From assembly GCA_026126215.1 (NCBI GenBank), contig JAHCJQ010000001.1, positions 62,001 through 126,000 of the forward strand: 64,000 nt of DNA, read 5' to 3'. Each line of letters opens with the position of its first letter. Position 1 is the stretch's first letter. This document shows positions 53,354 through 60,877 of the stretch, piece by piece. The notes below the pieces were generated by a model. The model did no database searches. It saw only the letters and a program-made list of their open reading frames with translations, and was not told where the DNA came from. The stretch comes from Alphaproteobacteria bacterium. GTDB taxonomy: Bacteria > Pseudomonadota > Alphaproteobacteria > Ferrovibrionales > Ferrovibrionaceae. Both the position numbers and the translations under genes were made by a program.

Positions 53354-54319
53354 TCAGTCTGCCAGTGCCGAGCTAGGAAACGCGCTCAGATGGATGATCG
53401 CTTCCTCAGCCACCAGGGCAGCGCCAAGCAGTTCATGGGCCGTCAGCCGGAGATCGGTGCCAAGGCCGACCGAGGGGAAGCTCTCGCCCGCACAGCTTCC
53501 CAGCCGATCGAGCAGCCGCGACGCCGAGCGAGTGGCGGCGGAAAAGGCGGCCGGCGGGCTGAGGCGCTCCTCGGCCGGGTCGAGCGCATCCATGGCATAG
53601 GAGCGGATCAGTTTGGGCGCGAGCTTGGCGAAAAGGGCGGGCGAGCGAAAAAGCTCCAGGCCCGCCACCTCGCCATGAACCAGGAAGATTGCCCCCACCT
53701 GCCCGTCCTGCGGCGCCAGCGCGGCAAGCCAGGCCGCCATCTGCTCCTCATAGGTCCAATAGAGCTCCGCCGCCGCCAGGGTCGCCCCGTGATCGACCTT
53801 GAGCCGCGCTGCCCGGGCATCGATCTCTTCCCACACATTCCGCTGCGAGGCCATCGGCTTGCCGCTGGTCTTCAGGGACCAGTAGACCTCACGCATCTTG
53901 CGGGCCCGTGCCTTGGCGAACCAGGCGCGATCGGCAGCGGCGAAGCGCCGCGTGCGCCAGGTCCAGCGACCGGCCTCGACACAGGAGACCGGGATGACGA
54001 GTTCGGCCCCGGCTGGCGCCAGGATGCTGAGATTGAGGATGCGGTTCTGCTTCGCCCCCACCAGTTCCTCGCCATCCAGCAGCAGCACCGGCCGCGCCGC
54101 CCTGTTAACGAACTTGAGTTCAGGTACGCGTCCCGCCTCGGAGACCTCGCTGATCTCGACCAGGCCCGCCGCCAGCGCCTCATCGAGCGTGAGCGGATCC
54201 TCCCCATCCACCTCGGCCTCGAGGATTGGCAGCATCTCGAGCCCTGCAAGGCCCATCCTTTCCCCGATTGTCAGCCGTTTCAGCCGTTCCGCCACAATCT
54301 CCATCCGCTTGGTCCCCAT
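53354..54319 (-). CDS. ARPP-1 domain family protein
   Basis: About 321 residues. The block RPVLLLDGEELVGAKQNRILNLSILAPAG and the following VIPVSCVEAGRW are the signature of the ARPP-1 domain (PF20208-like), seen in bacterial proteins often linked to ADP-ribosylglycohydrolase-type genes. Its role is unknown, but NAD/ADP-ribose chemistry is suspected in the family. The C-terminal region, helical and alanine-rich, shows no motif. ATGs at 54319 and 54304 are possible starts. No ADP-ribosyl gene is adjacent here. Confidence 0.75.
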   Translation of the reverse strand: MGTKRMEIVAERLKRLTIGERMGLAGLEMLPILEAEVDGEDPLTLDEALAAGLVEISEVSEAGRVPELKFVNRAARPVLLLDGEELVGAKQNRILNLSILAPAGAELVIPVSCVEAGRWTWRTRRFAAADRAWFAKARARKMREVYWSLKTSGKPMASQRNVWEEIDARAARLKVDHGATLAAAELYWTYEEQMAAWLAALAPQDGQVGAIFLVHGEVAGLELFRSPALFAKLAPKLIRSYAMDALDPAEERLSPPAAFSAATRSASRLLDRLGSCAGESFPSVGLGTDLRLTAHELLGAALVAEEAIIHLSAFPSSALAD

Positions 54320-54430
54320 GTCCGTTGCACCGGCGGGCTGGACGCGCCGGCCCGCTCGCGCCAGCATGACGGATCAGGGTGTCAGAAGCGGGCACACACG
54401 TCTGTCTCGACGGCGCTCCCCAACGGTCGC

Positions 54431-55513
54431 TCAGACGGGCTCGTCCGGGTCCGGAATACCATTGTCCAGCGCTGCCCCCTCGCCCTGATCCTGCCCATCC
54501 GGCAACGCAGCCTGTTGCGCACTTCGGCGCGGTCTCTCGTCACCTTCGAGGCACAGATGCTCGATGGCGTCGGCAACCCCATCGGGAGGTATCCCGGCTG
54601 CCGCAAATCCTGACTGCAAGCGCTCCCGGCGTTCCGGACTGAGCCTGCGGTTACGCGGTCCCTTTGCCTCGCTCAGAAACCAGCCGAGGCGACCGCGCCG
54701 CTCGACCATGCACACCGCCTTCAGACGAGGCTCTTCCCAGAGATAGATCGCCTTGCTGCCCTGATCGACTTCATCGACGAAGCTGGCGAGACAGTTCCGC
54801 CAGCGCCTGGCCAGTTCGCGCAGTTCGGCCGGATGATCGAGGCGCCGCGCGAAACCCAGTTCGGCTGGCGGAAGCGCAGCCGGCAGCGGCAGCGCCTCGA
54901 CAAGCCTGCACAGCCTGGCCTTGAACTGGGACCGGCAGTTGAGCGCGCTCAGATCGTCTCGAAGTGCCTCCACGTCGGTTGCCACGCCGCGTCTTACAAG
55001 GAGAGCAAGGATCTCCTCGAGCCAGCTCGCATTCTGGAAGCAGCCGAATGCATCGACGATCGCGGACCGGCGCAACCTCGTCGGCAACGCATGCAGATCA
55101 TCAATGTCTTCCTCCTCGATGGCATGGACATGATTGAGGATCTTCGCGGCGTTGGGTTCGCGCAACAGCGCCACGAGTTGCCGATAACCTCGTGCCGAGA
55201 TGGCCCTGTCCGGCAGCCGGTCGAGCGCGCGCAGGATCCCCGCAGGCCGACCATCAAGTATGCGGTCAAGAACCTCGCGAGCCGAGCCCCTGGCCAGCAG
55301 GCGGGCAAGTTCGCCGGACGCTCCATCATCGGCATGAGCCAGGGTGAGCGCCACCAGGTGCATCCGCTTGCGATCGAGTTCAAGCATATGCGTGAGCAAC
55401 TCCACGTCGAGCCGTGCCAGCTTCGCCACCGGCCCGGCCGCCCAATCGAAGAAGGAAAGCAGATGACCCGGCTTGAATCGCCGGATGGATGGTTCGGAAA
55501 CAGGCAATGTCAT
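54431..55513 (-). CDS. Unknown 360-residue protein with PcfJ-like segment
   Basis: A leucine- and arginine-rich, largely helical protein. Residues about 210-310 (LARRWRNCLASFVDEVDQGSKAIYLWEEPRLKAVCMVERRGRLG in outline) recall the PcfJ-like domain, in which a C-x-x-x-Y/F motif is followed by a strand-rich part. The similarity is weak. The remainder looks like helical repeats. The ATG at 55513 has GGAGAG upstream. It is divergent from the WYL regulator and may be controlled by it. Confidence 0.6.
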   Translation of the reverse strand: MTLPVSEPSIRRFKPGHLLSFFDWAAGPVAKLARLDVELLTHMLELDRKRMHLVALTLAHADDGASGELARLLARGSAREVLDRILDGRPAGILRALDRLPDRAISARGYRQLVALLREPNAAKILNHVHAIEEEDIDDLHALPTRLRRSAIVDAFGCFQNASWLEEILALLVRRGVATDVEALRDDLSALNCRSQFKARLCRLVEALPLPAALPPAELGFARRLDHPAELRELARRWRNCLASFVDEVDQGSKAIYLWEEPRLKAVCMVERRGRLGWFLSEAKGPRNRRLSPERRERLQSGFAAAGIPPDGVADAIEHLCLEGDERPRRSAQQAALPDGQDQGEGAALDNGIPDPDEPV

Positions 55514-55864
55514 GCAATCTCTCCACATCGTGGAGCGACCTGTTTAGGCGGGACCCGTGACAGATATGGACACCTGGCCCAACCCTGCCTGCCGGCAAGC
55601 CGGGATGCCCCTCCCGACCACCGAGGCGCCCAACTCGGCGCAGTCGGGGAAAGCCCGTTTTGGTTGAAATGCCCATGGAATACCGCAAACTGCAACCAGG
55701 CGAGGTGTCCGGGGCCAGGGTGCGATGCCCTGCCGGGAGCGGATCCATGTCATGGCCGGTCGACCGGCGGAAGAGACCGGCTTCACATCCTGGGTGTCCG
55801 AAACGGACATCCTGGGTCATCAGAATGGATTGCCAAAGCTGAAGGTAAGCAAGGGCAAGGCAGG
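55514..55864. other. Divergent intergenic region between unknown gene and WYL gene
   Basis: A 351-base non-coding stretch. Its right end holds a good palindrome at 55792-55812 flanked by a direct repeat of ACATCCTGGGT (55785 and 55807). The left 270 bases show no recognisable gene or structure. Confidence 0.5.
55792..55812. promoter_or_regulatory. Palindromic operator candidate upstream of the WYL gene
   Basis: Arms GGGTGTCCG and CGGACATCC, separated by AAA, pair at eight of nine positions. The element lies 52 bases upstream of the WYL start and is embedded in an 11-base direct repeat 22 bases apart. It is the best operator candidate for this regulator. Confidence 0.55.
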
Positions 55865-56905
55865 ATGCGCTATCAGAATGCCGACCGGGTGATGCAGCTG
55901 GCGCTCGAATTGCAGGCAACCCGCACCGGCCTGTCGCTCGACGATATCGAGCAGCGCTTCGGCATCAAGCGCCGGACGGCGCAGCGCATGCGGGACGCCA
56001 TCCTGCGCAGCTTCCCGCAAACCATAGAGACGGTAGATGAGGAGCGACGGCGCCGCTGGCGCATTCCGCCGCTGGGTCAGTTCAGCCCCGGCGAGGTGAG
56101 CGCCGACGAACTCGCCGATCTCGAAGTTGCCGTCCGGCTGTTGCGGCGCGAAGGACAGCGGGAACGGGCGAAGTCGCTCGAACGGGTGTCGGCCAAGCTC
56201 AAGGCGCTGCTCCGGCCGGAGACGGCACGCCGCATCGAGCCGGACCTTGAGGTCCTGCTGGAGGCGGAGGGTCTCGCCATGCGGCCGGGGCCGCGCCCTC
56301 TCGTCAGGGGCGAGGTGCTGGAGACGCTGCGGCTGGCCATCAAGCAGGGGCGCGAGGTCTATGTCAGCTACCGCAAGATGCGGGAAGGGCGCAGCACGGG
56401 GCGCCGGCTCGAGCCCTACGGGTTCCTCTTTGGCAACCGCCACTATCTGGTCGCCATGGCACCGGACCGGCATCCGGGCGAGGCCAGGCTTTATGCCCTT
56501 TCCCACATCCGGAAGGTCAGGATCGGCGAGACCACGTTCCGGCGCGATCCTGCCTTCTCGCTGCAGGCCTTCGCCGAGCGCTCATTCGGCGTCTTCCAGG
56601 AGCAGCCGATGGAGGTGGTTTGGCGCTTCCGGCCGGACACAGCGCCGATCGCCCGCGACTATCTCTTCCATCCGAACCAGCAGATGGAGCAGCAGCGGGA
56701 CGGCAGCCTGATCGTGCGCTTTCGCGCCGGCGGCCTCACCGAGATGGCATGGCATCTCTATACCTGGGGCGATGGTGTCGAAGTGCTGGAGCCCAGCCAG
56801 CTCAAGGAGCGACTCAAGGTGGCGCATCGCCACCTCAACTTCCGCCTGCCTGACGAGGAGGCGGCCAGCGCAGGTCGGTCGAAGAAAGGAAAGGAACAGC
56901 GATGA
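55865..56905 (+). CDS. WYL domain transcriptional regulator
   Basis: A 346-residue regulator. An N-terminal winged HTH (ADRVMQLALELQATRTGLSLDDIEQRFGIKRRTAQRMRDAI in outline) is followed by a WYL domain (about 155-235, with YVSYRKMREGRSTGRRLEPYGFLFGNRHYLVA) and a WCX-like C-terminal extension (about 245-330). WYL proteins sense nucleic acids or nucleotides and often govern DNA-damage or phage-defence genes. The ATG at 55865 is the natural start. Its stop overlaps the next small gene by four bases (ATGA), so they are cotranscribed. Confidence 0.9.
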   Translation: MRYQNADRVMQLALELQATRTGLSLDDIEQRFGIKRRTAQRMRDAILRSFPQTIETVDEERRRRWRIPPLGQFSPGEVSADELADLEVAVRLLRREGQRERAKSLERVSAKLKALLRPETARRIEPDLEVLLEAEGLAMRPGPRPLVRGEVLETLRLAIKQGREVYVSYRKMREGRSTGRRLEPYGFLFGNRHYLVAMAPDRHPGEARLYALSHIRKVRIGETTFRRDPAFSLQAFAERSFGVFQEQPMEVVWRFRPDTAPIARDYLFHPNQQMEQQRDGSLIVRFRAGGLTEMAWHLYTWGDGVEVLEPSQLKERLKVAHRHLNFRLPDEEAASAGRSKKGKEQR

Positions 56906-57057
56906 CAGCAGTGGAAGATCTCTGGCGGCAACTGAATGGTGCGGCGGAGGAGTTGCTCCGGCGGTGCGGCGAGGCCCTTGCCTGGATGGCCGGCGCGCTG
57001 CATGGCGCCGTGCGTCTCCTGCTCCTGCTCTTTCTGCTTGGCCTGATCCTCGGCTGA
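56902..57057 (+). CDS. 51-residue single-pass membrane protein
   Basis: A short gene that starts inside the WYL stop codon (ATGA). The first 34 residues form an amphipathic helix (VEDLWRQLNGAAEELLRRC), and the end is a leucine-rich membrane segment (VRLLLLLFLLGLILG). The overlap with the WYL gene, the AAGGAA purine run upstream and a clean hydrophobic pattern support it as real. Function unknown; small membrane proteins coupled to regulators are sometimes toxins or stress effectors. Confidence 0.65.
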   Translation: MTAVEDLWRQLNGAAEELLRRCGEALAWMAGALHGAVRLLLLLFLLGLILG

Positions 57058-57075
57058 GCGGAAGCGGGTCGCGCC

Positions 57076-57456
57076 ATGACACGGGCCGCTTGCCTGTCGC
57101 TCGCCCTGTGCGGGCTCTGCATCCTGGCATCCGCGGCACTCGCGGACGGCTACATCGTGCGGGATCCGGCAGGCCGGCGGCTCGAAACGATCGAGCCGGG
57201 AAGCGGCGACCGGCTGATCCGCCGCGACCCTTCGGGTCGGCGCATCGGCACGGTGGAGCCAGGCCCCGGCGACCGCCTCATCCTGCGTGATGCCGCGGGC
57301 CGGCGCAGCGGCACGGTGGAAGGCGGTGTGGGCGAGCGCCAGATCCTGAGGGACGGCACAGGGCGGCGCACCGGCACCATCGAACCGGGCAGCGGCGACC
57401 GGCTGATCATCCGGGATGCGACGGGGCGGCGCATCGGCACCGTGGAGAGGCGGTAG
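57076..57456 (+). CDS. Secreted protein of five 21-residue tandem repeats
   Basis: A 126-residue protein. A signal peptide ends near AALADG. The whole mature part is five repeats of the pattern L-I-x-R-D-x-x-G-R-R-x-G-T-V/I-E-P-G-x-G-D-R (residues 26-46, 47-67, 68-88, 89-109 and 110-126, the last incomplete). The repeats are probably beta-hairpins with a regular basic/acidic alternation. Copies of similar short repeats occur in some alphaproteobacterial envelope proteins; no function is known. It lies 18 bases after the small membrane protein gene. Confidence 0.85.
   Translation: MTRAACLSLALCGLCILASAALADGYIVRDPAGRRLETIEPGSGDRLIRRDPSGRRIGTVEPGPGDRLILRDAAGRRSGTVEGGVGERQILRDGTGRRTGTIEPGSGDRLIIRDATGRRIGTVERR
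57151..57453 (+). repeat. 63-bp tandem repeat array, five copies
   Basis: The array consists of four complete copies of 63 bases and one partial copy, all in phase with the reading frame of the secreted repeat protein. Copies differ by several substitutions, so the array is not a recent duplication. The core GGCCGGCGC/GGTCGGCGC-like codon run for G-R-R is best conserved. Confidence 0.8.
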
Positions 57457-57517
57457 GCGCCCAAGCCCCGGACCGCCGGCCGCAGGAGCGAGTGAACTTA
57501 CGAAGGAAGGTCAGGCG

Positions 57518-57775
57518 ATGACGGACTCTGGCCTCGTGTTCCTCGTGCTGCTGCTGATCCCTTTATTGGCGATACCCGCTTTGTTCGGGCTTCTGGTTGC
57601 CGGCACCATCCTCTTCATCGGGGTTGGCATGATCCTGATGATGATCGGGGTTGAGCCAACTGACGCCTTCTTTGCCTCGGCCATCGCCGTCTTCATAATC
57701 ATGGTCAGCGCGGCAATTCGGGCGTTCATAGACAACAGAGGTGTATCCCGCGGTCAGAGGTCGCGGCGACGGTAG
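57518..57775 (+). CDS. 85-residue membrane protein, unknown
   Basis: Two long hydrophobic segments (about 6-40 and 48-68) and a basic tail (GVSRGQRSRRR). A GAAGGAAGG ribosome-binding site supports the ATG at 57518. It is the fourth gene of the WYL-led group and lies 61 bases after the repeat-protein gene. No family is recognised. Confidence 0.65.
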   Translation: MTDSGLVFLVLLLIPLLAIPALFGLLVAGTILFIGVGMILMMIGVEPTDAFFASAIAVFIIMVSAAIRAFIDNRGVSRGQRSRRR

Positions 57776-57937
57776 CTTGTCCCGCCATCCACGGTGAAGA
57801 GCTTCAGGCCGAGTGGTAATAGTCCTCGAGCAGACACTGCTACAGATCATTGACATAGATGGGCGCCACAGGATTCTCACGGCGAACTTCGCGAACTCGA
57901 ATTCATTGGGTCAATCACTGTTGAGAGCCCTCCGTTG

Positions 57938-58789
57938 TCAGACGGAATCTGCTGATATCACACCAACATCTACACATTTTCGAAACCCGACCAGCCCTGC
58001 CGATTGTCGAGCCTGATCCGCAGTAAGGTCAAATAGCTCGTCGGCGGGGTCGGGAGCGGACAGGATCGTACCAAGTCCGCTGGTAAGTATGTCGCAGGCG
58101 ACGCCGTTCTCGACGAAACCTGCAACCCCATCGACGATCACGCGTCGAGGTATGCGACACGGCCCATCGAGAGATACTCCATTTGCAGCCGCTGAGGCCA
58201 CGATTGCAGCGGCCTGGCGCAGTGTGGGTGCCATCGACTTGCTTGGGTATCGCTGCGTCGGCTTTGGGATGAACTGCCCGACCGGCTTGAAAATCGCTGA
58301 ACGCATTGGGGCGATATTCAGTACAAACCTGTTCAAGGTCGCGCGCTCTGGATTGTCCTTGGGCTCGCCTGCAAGTGTTGCAGAATGGCGCTCCTTTGAA
58401 TGTGGCGCATTTCCTGCTGTTGAGCCGCCGCCTGGATCCAGGTTCGTCAATGGACCACCTTCATGAAGGCGCTTGAACGAACTGATAAGGAACATTTCAC
58501 GCGCGAGTGCAGTTGCCTCGTCAGTTGCGACGAAATCAATTTCGTAGATGATTCTGTCGCCGGCACTCTTGATCTTCCTGATCACATTGAGCTTGAAGGG
58601 GTTCGACCGATAGTCGTTGGGATGCCGCGCTTCATTCTCGTGATCAAGAACGCGGTATGCCTTTCCTTTCCCTACGTAGAACGGACGCCCGTCCGGCCTT
58701 CGAAGTATGTAGACATACGAAGAGCTTAAAGACCGCAGAAACGCCTTGCAGCTTGCCTGATCACCAATGAACACGGATCCTGTTTTCAT
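57938..58789 (-). CDS. GIY-YIG nuclease domain protein
   Basis: A 283-residue protein. The N-terminal domain has YVYILRRPDGRPFYVGKGKAYR (residues 25-46), the GIY-YIG strand pair in the LEM-3/endonuclease form, followed by a later glutamate in LAREMFLI that would bind the metal. Residues 110-283 are an unknown domain with GDRGT-like loops and SMAPTLRQAAAIVASAAANG, which may recognise DNA. AGGGAGA precedes the start. It lies on the same strand as, and 60 bases downstream of, the split rmuC gene. G+C is lower than average. Confidence 0.8.
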   Translation of the reverse strand: MKTGSVFIGDQASCKAFLRSLSSSYVYILRRPDGRPFYVGKGKAYRVLDHENEARHPNDYRSNPFKLNVIRKIKSAGDRIIYEIDFVATDEATALAREMFLISSFKRLHEGGPLTNLDPGGGSTAGNAPHSKERHSATLAGEPKDNPERATLNRFVLNIAPMRSAIFKPVGQFIPKPTQRYPSKSMAPTLRQAAAIVASAAANGVSLDGPCRIPRRVIVDGVAGFVENGVACDILTSGLGTILSAPDPADELFDLTADQARQSAGLVGFRKCVDVGVISADSV

Positions 58790-58849
58790 TGATCTGTCTC
58801 CCTTCGGCAGGTTTTATCCCGACTCGGCGAGCCGATCCGCGTCGCTCCC

Positions 58850-60484
58850 TCAGATACTTGCCTGCTCCTCGCTGTCAGTATCTTCGTCTGAGCCATTGTC
58901 AGGCAGGGCCGAAAGCTGGAGCATTGCTTCGGCCTTCTCCTCGGGCAGCATCTCGACGCCTTGCAATTTCCTGTTCATCGCTCTGGTCCGGGTACTCAGA
59001 TTGTCAATGGTGTTGCTCGCTGTTTCGAGCTGCTTCTTGAGCTTGTTCACGACTTCCCCGTACTTGGAGAACTCCTTCCGCACCGCCCCAAGCACCTGCC
59101 AGACTTCGCTTGATCGCTTCTCGATGGCGAGCGTCCGGAAGCCCATCTGCAGGGCGTTCAGGATGGCGGTCAGAGTGGTCGGCCCGACCAGGATTACCCG
59201 GCACTCCCGCTGGACAAGATCGAAGAAGCCAGGTCGTCGCAGCACCTCTGCATAAAGACCTTCCGTCGGGAGAAACAGCAAAGCAAAATCCGTCGTTCTC
59301 GGCGGGTTGATATACTTCTCTGAAATAACCTGAGCAGATTGACGCACACGAGCAAGCAGGGCATTCACCGCGGCATCGACGGCGGCACTGTCCGAAGACT
59401 CGGCTGCCTGCACGAGGCGGTCATAGTCCTCTTGTGGAAACTTTGCATCGATGGGCAGCAGAACTTCTGCCTCTTCGCCACGACCGGGAAGGCGGATGGC
59501 AAACTCCACACGCTCGCCCGAATTCTCCTTTACCTGGGCATTGGCAAGATACTGTTCCGGGGAAAGGAACTGCTCCAGGAGTGTGCCGAGCTGCGTTTCT
59601 CCCCAGATACCCCGAGTCTTGACGTTCGAGAGCACCTTCTTCAGATCGCCGACGCCTGCCGCCAGCTTCTGCATCTCTCCGAGTCCGTGATAGACACGTT
59701 CCAGTTGCTCGGTGACCATCCGGAATGACTCTCCCAGCCGCTTCTCGAGCGTCGTCTGGAGTTTCTAATCGACCGTATTGCGGATTTCATCCAGCTTTTG
59801 CCCGCTCTCTGCCCGTATGACGTCAAGACGACCTTCGACGGTCCCGCGCAAGCCCTCCAGAGACCTGGTCTGTTTCTCCGTCAGGTCCGCAATTTCCTTC
59901 GCAACCTTGTCGAGCTTGTCGGTCTGCTGCAGGCCAAGAACCTCCAGATGGGCGGTCATGGCCTGCCGGAGGCTGCCGAAGCTGCTTGACAACTCCTCCC
60001 GCAGCGTCTTGCCCGTCTCGGCAGTCTGCTGGCCAAATGCGTTGAGCCTCTCGTCAATCTGCTGGCGCTGGCGGTCGCGACCTTCGATCGCCTCCCGCCC
60101 GAGCTTCGCGATATCCTCATCGAGCTTCCGGGCGATGCGCTCGATGCGCGCTTCATTCTCCTTCATGTCCTGCTCGAGCGTCTTCGCAAATCCATCCATG
60201 CGCGCCGTAATCTGTTTGCTGAGCTCACCAAACACCCCGGCAGTTGAGGTTTGAAAGCCCTGGATGCTGCCCGCGAGTTCGGTGCGCAGGCGTCCGGCAT
60301 TCTCCTCGGCTGTCATTCGCGATCGATCAGCCTCCTGCCGGATCGCCTCGCCAAGGCTGCGGATGTCGGCTGCCGTGGCGGGTTGAGCGGCGCCTTCGGG
60401 GCGTGACGGCAACCTGAACAGGAGAACCAGAACAAGCGCAAGGGTCGCGACGGCAAGGATTGTTGGCAAGTGGTCGAGTATCAT
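58850..60484 (-). pseudogene. rmuC: rmuC interrupted by an in-frame amber stop
   Basis: DNA recombination protein RmuC, coiled-coil plus nuclease-like domain. The first part (60484 down to 59765) encodes the membrane anchor and coiled coil (residues 1-239). The second (from 59719 down) encodes the conserved RmuC core, including GIWGETQLGTLLEQF, LPIDAKFP and TDFALLFLPTEGLY. Both lie in the same frame. The only break is a TAG at 59765-59767, and reading through it gives the uninterrupted sequence NTVD-stop-KLQTTLEKRLGESFR. A GAG-to-TAG substitution would explain it. Sequencing error, true nonsense mutation or suppression are the options. The start has GGAGAGAC upstream. Confidence 0.85.
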
Positions 60485-60548
60485 GTCTCTCCTTCCAACA
60501 CGGAACGGACATCACGGTCTGCCACTGGACGGTCAGACCCGCCGCGCC

Positions 60549-60818
60549 TCATCCAAACTTGAGCCTTCTCTTTCGCGGCGCCGCGGTGATGATGTCGCCA
60601 TCATTCGACACCACGAGGTAGGTGTTCAGACGATCGCTGATCCGGGCAAACCGTCTTGCACCGAGTGCAGCCTTCGCCGCGCGCCGGGCGCGATGATCCA
60701 TGAACAACACTTCGGCGCCGTGCCTGAACTTCCGTGCGCCGTAATCGAGGATGATGTCGACGACATCGGGCTGAATACCCCGCTGCTGGCAGCGCTCGGT
60801 TGAATGTCGCGTATGCAT
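60549..60818 (-). CDS. DUF4258-like small protein
   Basis: An 89-residue basic protein opening with TRHSTERCQQRGIQPDVVDIILDYG, the H-x-x-x-R-x-x-x-R-G-I pattern shared with the protein at 49487, and ending in a beta-strand pair (NTYLVVSNDGDIITAAPR). GGGGAGGAAGGG upstream makes the start firm. It lies between the TM0106-type nuclease gene and rmuC, all on the same strand. Confidence 0.7.
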   Translation of the reverse strand: MHTRHSTERCQQRGIQPDVVDIILDYGARKFRHGAEVLFMDHRARRAAKAALGARRFARISDRLNTYLVVSNDGDIITAAPRKRRLKFG

Positions 60819-60877
60819 CCCTTCCTCCCCTGAAATCCGCACAAGGAGAGGTTCAGATACCTGGATGTCAAAACCTG

